Made by a program: the position numbers and the translations under genes
Assembly (NCBI RefSeq): GCF_009745975.1
Contig: NZ_WHOL01000060.1
Span: 19,942 to 83,941, forward strand
Direction of reading: 5' to 3'
Source: Actinokineospora pegani
GTDB lineage: Bacteria; Actinomycetota; Actinomycetes; Mycobacteriales; Pseudonocardiaceae
Length of the DNA stretch: 64,000 nucleotides
Shown: one piece after another, positions 15,765 through 23,585 of the stretch
Position numbering within the stretch: the first letter of the stretch is position 1
Layout: each line of letters opens with the position of its first letter
The notes under the pieces: generated by a model
Database searches by the model: none
Seen by the model: the letters and a program-made list of their open reading frames with translations, nothing else
What the model was told of the DNA's origin: nothing

Positions 15765-17129
15765 TCACCGTCCCCCGCGGGCCGGGGTGTCGGCGGGGTC
15801 GGTGGCGGGCACCAGGTATCGCGCGACGCTGTCCATCTTCTCGCTGGTCTCCTCGTACTCGCGCTCCGGCGAGGAGGCCGCGACGATCCCGGCGCCCGCG
15901 CGCAGCCAGGTGCGCCCGTCCTGGCGGTAGGCCGAGCGCAGCACCAGGGCCGCGTCCATCTCGCCGGACTGGTCGACGGTCAGCACCGCGCCGCTGTAGA
16001 GGCCGCGCGACTCCGCCTCGAAGCCGCGGATGGCGTCGTAGGCCGGGGCCTTGGGCACCCCGGAGGCGGTGACGGCCGGGAAGACCGCGCCGAAGGCGTC
16101 CCAGGGGCCGAAGCCGGGCGCGAGCTGCCCGGCGACCTTCGAGGCCAGGTGCTGGCAGGTGCCGCGGGACTTGACGACCATGAACTCCGGGACCTCGATG
16201 GAGCCGGGGACGCAGACGTCGGTGAGCTCGTCGGTGCCGACCTTGACCGAGATCGCGTGCTCGTAGACCTCCTTGGCCGAGCCGAACAGGTCGCTGCGCA
16301 GTTGGGCGTTGACCGCCTCGTCGTCGGTCAGCGCGCGGGTGCCCGCCAGCGGCTGGCTGACCACCCGGCCCGCGGCGTCGACCTGGACCACGATCTCCGG
16401 GCTGAAGCCCAAGGCCTCCAGGCCGCCGAGGTTGAGCAGGAACGAGCGCGCCGGGTTGTTGCCCTTGCGCCCGACCTGGTAGGTGCCCGCCAGGTCGACG
16501 TCGAAGTCGACGTCGACGACCCGGGAGAGGATGACCTTGTCCAGGTTGCCCGCGGCGATCGAGTCGACCGCGTTCTGGACCGAGCCCTGGTACTGCTCGA
16601 CCCCGCGCCCGCGCACGGCCAGCGGCGTCGGAGCGGCCACGGGGGCGTCGACGGCGGCGGTGATGGCGGTGATGAGCGCGGTCAGGGTGGCCTGGTCGGC
16701 GGCGCGCAGGTGCGCGGCGCCCTCGATGATCCGGACCTCGGCCGCGGGGACGACCAGGTGCACCAGGCGGTTGTCGCTGACGTGGGTCAGGTCGCCGTCC
16801 TTGGCGTAGGACAGCTCGAAGGTGGCCCAGCCGTAGGCGCGCCACCCGGGGATCGCCACGGTGTCCAGCAGCGACGAGATCTGGCGCAGCGGCGCGCCGT
16901 CCCAGGGCAGGGAGACCTTCTCCGCGCCCTCCTGGCTCAGCTCGGCGCCGGTGCGGTCCAGCGTCAGCTCGGCGCGCACGCCGCCCGCGTAGGAGAAGGC
17001 GCCACCGGTCTCGTAGACGACGTAGGACTCGAACAGGCCGGAGCGGGCCAGGCGGGTCGCGGCGGTGAGGGCGTCGACGGCGAGCGGGAGCTGGGTCTCG
17101 AAGTAGTGCCGCGAGATCGTGGAAGTCAT
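15765..17129 (-). CDS. Salicylate synthase (MbtI/Irp9 type)
   Basis: 454 residues from the ATG at 17129 (GAGAGGA upstream); an in-frame start 39 bases earlier was rejected. The whole protein is a chorismate-binding fold without amidotransferase. It has NLDKVILSRVVDVDF with the catalytic Lys, LAGTRALTDDE, KEVYEHAISV, GPWDAFGAVFPA and LRAGAGIVAASSPEREYEET. These fit MbtI-like salicylate synthases, which isomerise chorismate and eliminate pyruvate in one active site. No separate isochorismate pyruvate-lyase gene is needed or present. It is the first gene of the leftward operon running down to phzE, behind a promoter with a conserved inverted repeat. Confidence 0.9.
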   Translation of the reverse strand: MTSTISRHYFETQLPLAVDALTAATRLARSGLFESYVVYETGGAFSYAGGVRAELTLDRTGAELSQEGAEKVSLPWDGAPLRQISSLLDTVAIPGWRAYGWATFELSYAKDGDLTHVSDNRLVHLVVPAAEVRIIEGAAHLRAADQATLTALITAITAAVDAPVAAPTPLAVRGRGVEQYQGSVQNAVDSIAAGNLDKVILSRVVDVDFDVDLAGTYQVGRKGNNPARSFLLNLGGLEALGFSPEIVVQVDAAGRVVSQPLAGTRALTDDEAVNAQLRSDLFGSAKEVYEHAISVKVGTDELTDVCVPGSIEVPEFMVVKSRGTCQHLASKVAGQLAPGFGPWDAFGAVFPAVTASGVPKAPAYDAIRGFEAESRGLYSGAVLTVDQSGEMDAALVLRSAYRQDGRTWLRAGAGIVAASSPEREYEETSEKMDSVARYLVPATDPADTPARGGR

Positions 17130-17160
17130 CTGCGCGTCCTCTCGGGTGGGAACCGATCTT

Positions 17161-17189
17161 GTTACCACCTAAAAAACTACAGCGGTAAC
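17161..17189 (-). promoter_or_regulatory. Operator-like inverted repeat at salicylate synthase promoter
   Basis: GTTACC at 17161-17166 and GGTAAC at 17184-17189 are separated by 17 bases. On the minus strand a TAGTTT -10-like element sits within the spacer, 32 bases upstream of the ATG region. The same arrangement occurs at 21871-21899 and 23432-23460. Confidence 0.7.
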
Positions 17190-17280
17190 AACGAGGGCGA
17201 TACGGCTGCGCGATAAGGCCTCATACTCGTTTGCGAAACATCCGCGCCATCGACGAAAAGCGTTGTGGCACAACGGAAAA

Positions 17281-17310
17281 GCCGGGCCACGGGAACCCCC
17301 GTGACCCGGC
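17281..17310 (-). terminator. Hairpin downstream of NRPS gene
   Basis: A 13-base stem with one mismatch (17281-17293 with 17298-17310) and a 4-base loop, 28 bases past the NRPS stop. It separates the NRPS operon from the promoter of the salicylate synthase operon. Confidence 0.7.
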
Positions 17311-17337
17311 TCGGCGCACTCCGCTGTGGCCGACGAC

Positions 17338-19665
17338 TTACCCGGCCCGCTCCTCCATGGCGGTGATGGCCTGGGCCATGCCCGCGATGCTGGGGCTGTC
17401 GAACAGCTCGAAGAACAGGTCCTCCAACTCCCGGTCGACGGCGAACCTCTTGCCGATCTGGGCGGTCAGCGAGGCGGCCCGCATGGAGTCGCCGCCGAGG
17501 TCGAAGAAGTTGTCCAGCACGCCGACCAGCTCCAGGTCGAGCGCGTCGGCCCAGATCTGCTGCAGCGCGCGCTCGAGGTCGGTGCGCGGCTCCTGGTAGT
17601 CGGTGTCGACGTCCGGGCGCGACCTCGGCGGCTCCGGCAGGTTGGCCCGGTCGATCTTGCCGTTGGTGGTCAGGGCGAACACGCCGACCACGTAGGCGGC
17701 CGGGACCATGAACGTCGGCAGCTTCTGCCGCAGCGCCCGCCGGACCTCGGCGACCACCGGCTCCCGCCCGGGGTCGGCCTCGAGGTAGGCCACCAGGCGG
17801 GTGTCGCCCTTGTCGTCGGCCTTGGCGACCACCGCGGCCTGGCCCACCCCCGGCTGGGTGGCCAGCACCGCCTCGATCTCGCCGAGGTGCACGCGGTTGC
17901 CGCGCACCTTGACCTGGTTGTCGGTGCGCCCGACGATCTCGATGTCGCCGTCCGGCCAGTACCGGGCCAGGTCCCCGGTGCGGTAGAGCACCGGGTGGCG
18001 GTCGGGGTCGATCGGGTTCGGGATCCACTTCTGGGCGGTGGCCTCCGGCTGGTTGAGGTACCCGGCGGAGAGGCTGTCGCCCGCGATGGCCAGCTCGCCG
18101 ACCACCCCCGGCGGGACCGGCTTGAGGTCGTCGCCGAGCACGAACGTGCGCACGTTCTGGGTCGGGCGGCCGATGGGCGGGGTGCGCCGCGCCCTGCCGT
18201 CCGCGCCGAGGGCCTGGCCGAGCTCGGTGATGTCGCAGATCGCCACGACCGTGGCCTCGGCGGAGCCGTAGAGGTTGAGCACGTGGAACGGCAGCGAGGC
18301 CGCGGGCCAGGACTGCACGCGCTCGCCGCAGATCCGGATGTTCTCCAGCGCGGTCTCCTCGGGCCAGTCGAGGGTCAGGATGCGCTCGCAGACCGCCTTC
18401 ATCAGCAGCGTGTGGGTGATCTCCTCGCTGACGAACCAATCGCGCAGCCACTCCGGCGAGGTCACCACGGACGGCTCGGGGATGCGCACGGGCGCGCCCG
18501 CCGCCAGCACCGAGAAGCACTCGACCTCGACCATTCCGTAGCCGGGCGCGGCCAGCCAGGTGCCCCGCGACCGGTCGGTGATGCCGCACAGGGTGCGCAT
18601 GCTGTAGATGAGGTTCCGCGCGGCCCCGTGCCGCACCAGCACCGCTTTCGGCACACCGGTCGAGCCGGAGGTGTAGCAGATGTGGATGAAGTCGTCGGCC
18701 TCCACGGCGACGCCCAGCGGCGTGGTCGGCTCGGTCCTCCAGTCGGTGGTGTCGACGGGGACCACCGGGGCGCTGCCGCCCGCGACGACGTGCTCGTGCG
18801 CGGAGAGGGTCAGCACGACCGCGGCGGCCGCGTGCTCGACCATGAACCGCACGCGCTCGGCGGGGAAGTCCGGGTCGAGCAGGATCGCCGCGGCGCCGAG
18901 CTTGAAGCAGGCGATCTGCGCGACCAGGCTCTCCGGGCCGCGCGGGAAGCAGGTGCCGACGGTGTCGCCGCGGCCGACGCCCAGGCGCTGCAACCGGTGC
19001 GCGAGCTGGGTCGACTGCGCGTCGAGCTCGCCGAAGCTGAGCCGCCCGCCCGGCCACACCACCGCGTCCTGGTCCGGGGTGCGCGCGGCGATGGCCGCGA
19101 TCTCCTCGTGGAAGAAGCCGCCGGGCACGTCCTCGTCGGTCTGGTTCCAGGCGACCAGGATGCGGTGCAGGTCCTCCTCGTCGAGCAGCTCGATGTCGGC
19201 GACCCTGGTCGCGGGCGCGGCGGCCAGGGCCCGGCCGAGGTGGGTGGCGTACTGGTCCGCGGCGTCCGCGCCGAACTCCGAGACCGCCATCAGCAGCTCG
19301 ACGCCGGTCGGGGCGCTCACGACGGTCAGCGCGGCCAGCGCGGCGTCGGCGTCGTCGACGACCGTGGCGTGGAAGGCGGTGCCCGCGGCCTCGACCGGGG
19401 TGATCTCGACGGCGGCGTGCAGTTCGCTCAGCGTGGTCTCGCCGGTGACGGCCAGGTGCACCGCGCCCGCGCCGCCGCGGCCGATGGCGACGGCGGACTC
19501 GCCGGTGTAGCGGTGGACCAGGGCGGCGACGGCCGCGATGACGGTGGTGTCCTGGCTGGCGGGTGGCTCGACCGGCCCCGCGACCGACCTGCGGTGCACC
19601 GGGCCGGTGCGGTCCTCGGCCGCGGGGCGCGCGAGCGGCAGCGACGCGTTCTTCGACGTGCTCAT
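17338..19665 (-). CDS. NRPS adenylation-carrier protein with degenerate condensation remnant
   Basis: 775 residues. Residues about 40-165 resemble the end of a condensation domain but lack any HHxxxDG motif. An adenylation domain follows (YTSGSTGVPKAVLV, NLYGSAEA, YRTGDLARY, VKVRGNRVHLGEIEA, TTNGKIDRANLP). A carrier domain closes the protein with FFDLGGDSMRAA, Ser727. At the A4 region the residue that is normally Asp235, which holds an alpha-amino group, is Gly (GYGMVEVECF). The substrate may therefore lack a free alpha-amino group. There is no thioesterase. The gene ends the operon that starts at 21848. Which acid it activates is not deducible here. Confidence 0.88.
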   Translation of the reverse strand: MSTSKNASLPLARPAAEDRTGPVHRRSVAGPVEPPASQDTTVIAAVAALVHRYTGESAVAIGRGGAGAVHLAVTGETTLSELHAAVEITPVEAAGTAFHATVVDDADAALAALTVVSAPTGVELLMAVSEFGADAADQYATHLGRALAAAPATRVADIELLDEEDLHRILVAWNQTDEDVPGGFFHEEIAAIAARTPDQDAVVWPGGRLSFGELDAQSTQLAHRLQRLGVGRGDTVGTCFPRGPESLVAQIACFKLGAAAILLDPDFPAERVRFMVEHAAAAVVLTLSAHEHVVAGGSAPVVPVDTTDWRTEPTTPLGVAVEADDFIHICYTSGSTGVPKAVLVRHGAARNLIYSMRTLCGITDRSRGTWLAAPGYGMVEVECFSVLAAGAPVRIPEPSVVTSPEWLRDWFVSEEITHTLLMKAVCERILTLDWPEETALENIRICGERVQSWPAASLPFHVLNLYGSAEATVVAICDITELGQALGADGRARRTPPIGRPTQNVRTFVLGDDLKPVPPGVVGELAIAGDSLSAGYLNQPEATAQKWIPNPIDPDRHPVLYRTGDLARYWPDGDIEIVGRTDNQVKVRGNRVHLGEIEAVLATQPGVGQAAVVAKADDKGDTRLVAYLEADPGREPVVAEVRRALRQKLPTFMVPAAYVVGVFALTTNGKIDRANLPEPPRSRPDVDTDYQEPRTDLERALQQIWADALDLELVGVLDNFFDLGGDSMRAASLTAQIGKRFAVDRELEDLFFELFDSPSIAGMAQAITAMEERAG

Positions 19666-19699
19666 GTGTTCTCCCTGCTCACTGTCGGCGGTTCGGTGG

Positions 19700-20788
19700 T
19701 CAGCCCGCGAGGGCGCTGTCGGCGGCGGCGCGGCGGGCGCCGATCGCGGCGGCCAGCTTCTCGACCAGGCGGACGGTGCCCGACCAGTCGACGCAGGCGT
19801 CGGTGACGCTCTGGCCGTAGGTCAGCTCGTCGGCTTTGCCCAGCACCAGCTTCTGGGCGCCCTCGGCGAGGAAGCTCTCCAGCATGATCCCGGCGATGCC
19901 GCGCTCGCCGCGGGCGATGCGGTGCGCCAGGTTGGCCACCACCAGCGGCTGGCGCCGGTGGTCCTTGCCGGAGTTCCCGTGGCTGGCGTCGACGACCACG
20001 CCGGTGCCGATCTCGGCCTGGCGCAGCAGCTCCAGGCTCTTGGCCACCTCGATCGGGCCGTAGTTGGGGCCCGCGCTGCCCCCGCGCAGCACCACGTGCC
20101 CGTCGGGGTTGCCGGTGGTGGTCACCAGCGCGGTGCGGCCGTCGTCGGTGATGGCCGGGAAGGTGTGCGGCTGCGCGGCGGAGACGATCGCGTCGACGGC
20201 GTCGAGCACGTCGCCGTTGGTGGCGTTCTTGTACCCGATCGGGATTGACAGGCCGCTGGTGAACTGGCGGTGCGTCTGGCTCTGCACGGTCCTGGCCCCG
20301 ACGCAGCCCCAGGCGACCAGGTCGGCGAGGTAGGCGGGCACGGCGGGGTCGAGGAACTCGCAGGCCACCGGCAGGCCGCCGGCGGCGATCTGGGCCATCA
20401 GGCCGCGGGTGAGCCGCAGGCCGGAGTTGAGGTCGTTGGAGCCGTCCAGGTGCGGGTCGCTGAGCAGGCCCTTCCACCCCACGCGGGTGCGCGGCTTCTC
20501 GACGTAGACGCGCATCACCACGACCAGCTCGTCCTCGACCTCGCGGGCCAGGGCGGCGAGCCGCTCGGCGTAGGCCAGCGCGGCGGCCGGGTCGTGCACC
20601 GAGCACGGGCCGGTGATGACCACCAGCCGGTCGTCGGCGCCGGAGAGCACCCGGCGGATCGCGTCCGAGCCGGACAGCGCGGTCTGCCTGGCCGAGGGTG
20701 GGGCGGGGATCTCGGCGCGCAGCTCGGCGGGCGAGACAAGCGGCTCCACGCGGGAAATGCGGGCGTCGACGGTCCGGATCGAGCGCAT
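19700..20788 (-). CDS. DAHP synthase, type I (AroG-like), cluster-dedicated
   Basis: 362 residues with ITGPCSVHD, RVYVEKPRTRVGWKG, the CVGARTV region, IGYKNATNG and VVVDASHGNS, all hallmarks of type I 3-deoxy-7-phosphoheptulonate synthase. It condenses PEP and erythrose 4-phosphate, the first shikimate step. Actinomycetes normally use a type II enzyme for primary metabolism, so a type I copy in this position most likely boosts chorismate for salicylate and 3-hydroxyanthranilate. This parallels PhzC in phenazine clusters, although PhzC itself is type II. Confidence 0.95.
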   Translation of the reverse strand: MRSIRTVDARISRVEPLVSPAELRAEIPAPPSARQTALSGSDAIRRVLSGADDRLVVITGPCSVHDPAAALAYAERLAALAREVEDELVVVMRVYVEKPRTRVGWKGLLSDPHLDGSNDLNSGLRLTRGLMAQIAAGGLPVACEFLDPAVPAYLADLVAWGCVGARTVQSQTHRQFTSGLSIPIGYKNATNGDVLDAVDAIVSAAQPHTFPAITDDGRTALVTTTGNPDGHVVLRGGSAGPNYGPIEVAKSLELLRQAEIGTGVVVDASHGNSGKDHRRQPLVVANLAHRIARGERGIAGIMLESFLAEGAQKLVLGKADELTYGQSVTDACVDWSGTVRLVEKLAAAIGARRAAADSALAG

Positions 20789-20831
20789 GGTGGGGTCCTT
20801 CCGGGACGGTGAGCGGGGTCTGGGACGCGGG

Positions 20832-21848
20832 TCAGGCGGGGACGGTGAGAACGGCGGCGGAGAAGGTGAAGCCCATGGCGGTGCCCAGCACCAGCAGCGT
20901 CGAGCCGGGGGCGAGCAGGTCGTTGGCGGCGAGGTGGGCCAGGGCGTAGAGCTGGTCGGCGGGGCCGAGGTGGCCGATGGTCAGCCCGGTCTCCAGCAGG
21001 GTGTTGCGGGGGGTGAACCGCAGCGGGCGCAGGAAGCTGTCCTTGAACAGCGCCCGTCCCACGAACGGGGTGATGAACCAGTCGACGTCGTCCAGCTCGA
21101 CCTCGGCCTCGGCCAGGGCGCGGCCGACGACGCTGGCGGTGCGCTCGCCGGAGCGCCTGCGCACCTCGCTGAGCGAGATCCCGCCGTGCGCCAGGAACTC
21201 CCGGGTGCGCTTGCGCATATCGGGTTGGCCGTCCGCCGAGGCGGTGAACGGCTCCGCGCCCCGGCTCAGGCCCTCCAGCGCGGCGTCGGTCTCGGTGACG
21301 ATGCTGTGCAGCCGCAGCAGCCCGCGCTCGCGCGCCACCACCGCGGCGGCGCCGCCGTCGCCGAAGACCATGCCCGGGGACAGGTACCAGCGGTCGACCG
21401 GCGGGGCGAACCGGTCGCCGAGGGTGATCAGCGCGGTGTCGCGCTGCCCCGCCAGGAGGGTGTTCGCCGCCAGCTCCAGGCTGGTGAGCGAGCCGTTGGA
21501 GGCCGCGGAGACGACCGTCGGCTGCCCCTCGACGTTGAGCCCGATCAACTCCTTGGTGATCCAGCAGGCGACCGGCCACATGTCCAGGCCCTGGAAGTTG
21601 CTGTGGCTGTGCAGGTGCAGCGTCGAGGGCCCCACCTCGACACCGCGCTCGGCGGCCTCCTTGATCGCCAGCCTGCCCGCGGTCACCGCCAGCTCGGGCG
21701 GCGCGGCGTCGGCCTGGGCGACCGAGACCATGCCGGTGGCGGCCGCGACGTCGGCGGAGTAGGACCCGTCCGCGATCGCCTGCTCGATGGGGACGAGGTC
21801 ACCGAGGGTGCCGCCGGTGCCCGCGATCCAGATGTCGGGGAAGCGCAT
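20832..21848 (-). CDS. KAS III-like protein with Ser in place of the catalytic Cys
   Basis: 338 residues from the ATG at 21848, which has GGAAGGA upstream; a start 33 bases earlier is possible but lacks this. The fold is recognisable from HLHSHSNFQGLDMW, the dimer-interface region and VFGDGGAAAVVA. At the nucleophile position the protein has SAASNGSLTSLELA, with Ser117 where KAS III has Cys. The DpsC-like KAS III proteins also use Ser. It opens an operon with the DAHP synthase and NRPS genes, so it may act on the NRPS-bound acyl group. Function is inferred only from family and context. Confidence 0.82.
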   Translation of the reverse strand: MRFPDIWIAGTGGTLGDLVPIEQAIADGSYSADVAAATGMVSVAQADAAPPELAVTAGRLAIKEAAERGVEVGPSTLHLHSHSNFQGLDMWPVACWITKELIGLNVEGQPTVVSAASNGSLTSLELAANTLLAGQRDTALITLGDRFAPPVDRWYLSPGMVFGDGGAAAVVARERGLLRLHSIVTETDAALEGLSRGAEPFTASADGQPDMRKRTREFLAHGGISLSEVRRRSGERTASVVGRALAEAEVELDDVDWFITPFVGRALFKDSFLRPLRFTPRNTLLETGLTIGHLGPADQLYALAHLAANDLLAPGSTLLVLGTAMGFTFSAAVLTVPA

Positions 21849-21870
21849 CGCCGGTTCCTTCCTGGTTGAG

Positions 21871-21899
21871 GTTACTAGCAAAAAGGTTACGGTGGTAGC
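21871..21899 (-). promoter_or_regulatory. Operator-like inverted repeat at second KAS III promoter
   Basis: GTTACT at 21871-21876 and GGTAGC at 21894-21899, again 17 bases apart. On the minus strand TTGTCG and TAACCT lie 17 bases apart as plausible -35 and -10, with the repeat straddling the -10. This is the most diverged of the three copies. Confidence 0.65.
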
Positions 21900-21981
21900 A
21901 CGGGGGCGACAACGGGCCCGTGATTAGTTCTGCTGTTCATTCCGCGCGGCCGATTTCAACGGGCGCAACGGGTTGCGCGCG

Positions 21982-23160
21982 TCAGCCGCCGCCGTGCAGC
22001 CAGGCGACCTCGTCGTGCAGGTCCTCTGTGGTCAGCGCGCCGAGCATCGTGTTGCGCGCCAGGGCCGCCTCGCCCGCCGGGTGGTAGAGCCTGCTGCCCA
22101 GCTCCCGCGCGACGAGCTGCGTCCGGGCGGCGCGGTGCCCGCGGTCGGCGTTGTACTTCTCCAACCGCTGCGGCACCTCCCCCGGCGCGTCGAGCAGCTC
22201 CCCGAGGGCCACCGCGTCCTCCAGTGCCTGGCACGCGCCCTGGGCGGCGTACTGCAACATCGGGTGCGCGGCGTCGCCGAGCAGCGCGACCCGGCCGTCG
22301 GTCCAGGTGCGCAGCGGGTCGCGGTCGCACAGCACCCAGGACTTCCAGTCGGCGCCCAGTTCCAGCAACCGCCTCGCGGTCTCCCCGAGGTCGGGGAACT
22401 GCTCCAGCACGAAGTCCCGGCCGACCGGTTTCCCGGTGACCTCCTCGGTCGCCGCGTCGTCGCGGGTGGCCGCCAGGTTCAGGAACTCGCCGCCGCCGAT
22501 GGGGTAGTGCACGAAGTGCCACTTCGGCCCGGCCCAGAGCGTGACGAGGTTCCACCGCAGGTCCTCGGGCACCCGGTCCATCGGGATGACGCTGCGGTAG
22601 ATGGTGTGCCCCGAGACGCGCGGGCCGCCGTCGCCGACCATCTGCGCCCTGATCGCGCTGCGGATGCCGTCGGCGCCGATGACCGCGTCACCGGTGAAGG
22701 CCCCGCCGCGGGCGGTGTGGGCGGTCGCGGTCCCGTCGGCCTGGGCGTAGTGGGTGGTGCGCTCCCCGGCGTGCAGGGTGACCCCGGGCGTCGCGCGACA
22801 GGCCTCGAGCAGGGTCTGGTGGAGATCGCCCCGGTGGACGACGGCGTACGGGTTGCCGAAGCGCTCGCGGTAGGCCCCGGTCAGCGGCATCCCGGCTACG
22901 CGCTCGCCGGTGGTGCCGTCCATGAACCGCAACTCGTCGATGAACACCGCCCTGGCGCGGGCGCCGTCGCCGACCCCGAGGCGGTCGAGTGCCCGGAAAG
23001 CGTTGGGCCCCAACTGGATTCCCGCGCCGATCTCGGCGAAGCGCTCCGCGCGCTCCAGCACGTCGACGCGGTGCCCGCGCCGCGCGATGGACAGGGCGGC
23101 GGCGAGCCCCCCGATCCCGCCGCCGACCACCACGACGTCAAGGGTGGACCTGTCAGTCAT
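21982..23160 (-). CDS. FAD-dependent aromatic monooxygenase (salicylate/3-hydroxybenzoate hydroxylase-like)
   Basis: 392 residues of a class A flavin monooxygenase: VVVGGGIGGLAAAL near the N-terminus, ADGIRSAIR in the middle and VALLGDAAHPMLQYAAQG around residue 300. The stretch HFVHYPIGGGEFLNLAA is typical of the salicylate 1-hydroxylase and 3-hydroxybenzoate 6-hydroxylase branch. In this cluster it could hydroxylate the salicyl or benzoxazole ring, or degrade surplus salicylate. It is the second gene of a two-gene operon behind the 78-residue protein at 23170. Family is sure; substrate is not. Confidence 0.9.
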   Translation of the reverse strand: MTDRSTLDVVVVGGGIGGLAAALSIARRGHRVDVLERAERFAEIGAGIQLGPNAFRALDRLGVGDGARARAVFIDELRFMDGTTGERVAGMPLTGAYRERFGNPYAVVHRGDLHQTLLEACRATPGVTLHAGERTTHYAQADGTATAHTARGGAFTGDAVIGADGIRSAIRAQMVGDGGPRVSGHTIYRSVIPMDRVPEDLRWNLVTLWAGPKWHFVHYPIGGGEFLNLAATRDDAATEEVTGKPVGRDFVLEQFPDLGETARRLLELGADWKSWVLCDRDPLRTWTDGRVALLGDAAHPMLQYAAQGACQALEDAVALGELLDAPGEVPQRLEKYNADRGHRAARTQLVARELGSRLYHPAGEAALARNTMLGALTTEDLHDEVAWLHGGG

Positions 23161-23169
23161 GTCGACCCC

Positions 23170-23406
23170 TCACGCCGCCCGCAGCCGCTGCTGCGCCCCG
23201 TCGGCCAGGACCCGCTCCGCCCGCGTGGCCGCCAGCCGCGCCTGGTGCGCCGCGTCGGCCGCCTCCGGCCCCCCGCGCTCGGCGATGCGCGCGAACAGCC
23301 CCGCCTTGCGCCGGTACCAGGCGGCCACCACCTCCGGCGAGGCGTTCAACCCCGGTCTGGCGAACTGCAACTCCCCGAACTCGTGCAGGATCTCAAGGTG
23401 GCTCAT
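23170..23406 (-). CDS. Small protein of unknown function paired with the monooxygenase
   Basis: 78 residues from the ATG at 23406 (CTGGGAGG upstream). It begins MSHLEILHEFGELQFARPG and is rich in Ala, Glu and Arg, with an apparently all-helical pattern. It has no signal peptide, membrane segment or Cys. The gene is 9 bases from the monooxygenase gene it precedes, so the two are probably co-translated. I do not recognise a named family; it may be a helper or regulator of the flavoenzyme. Confidence 0.7.
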   Translation of the reverse strand: MSHLEILHEFGELQFARPGLNASPEVVAAWYRRKAGLFARIAERGGPEAADAAHQARLAATRAERVLADGAQQRLRAA

Positions 23407-23431
23407 GCGCCCTCCCAGGGATGCGGTGATG

Positions 23432-23460
23432 GTTACCACCTAAAACTGTATGGCGGTAAC
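23432..23460 (-). promoter_or_regulatory. Operator-like inverted repeat at monooxygenase operon promoter
   Basis: GTTACC at 23432-23437 and GGTAAC at 23455-23460, 17 bases apart. On the minus strand TTGTCC and TACAGT are spaced by exactly 17 bases, so the repeat straddles the -10. The TTATCGC sequence further upstream is shared with the copy at 17161. Confidence 0.72.
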
Positions 23461-23514
23461 ACCCCTCGGACAACGCCCCCGCGATAAGGGTTTCTGCTCA
23501 CCCGGGACAGGCGC

Positions 23515-23555
23515 GGACCGGCCCCGGTGGCGTCAATCGCCACCGGGGCCGGTCC
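23515..23555 (-). terminator. Perfect hairpin downstream of MFS exporter
   Basis: An 18-base-pair perfect stem (23515-23532 with 23538-23555) with a 5-base loop, 30 bases after the exporter stop. It insulates the exporter from the monooxygenase operon. Confidence 0.85.
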
Positions 23556-23585
23556 GGGTCAGTCGGGGAGTGCGCTAAGCCCCCT

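Noticed and set aside
14247..17216. 989-residue open frame on the plus strand
   Set aside because: Antisense shadow of four well-supported minus-strand genes; composition is Val/Gly/Asp/Arg-rich and has no motif.
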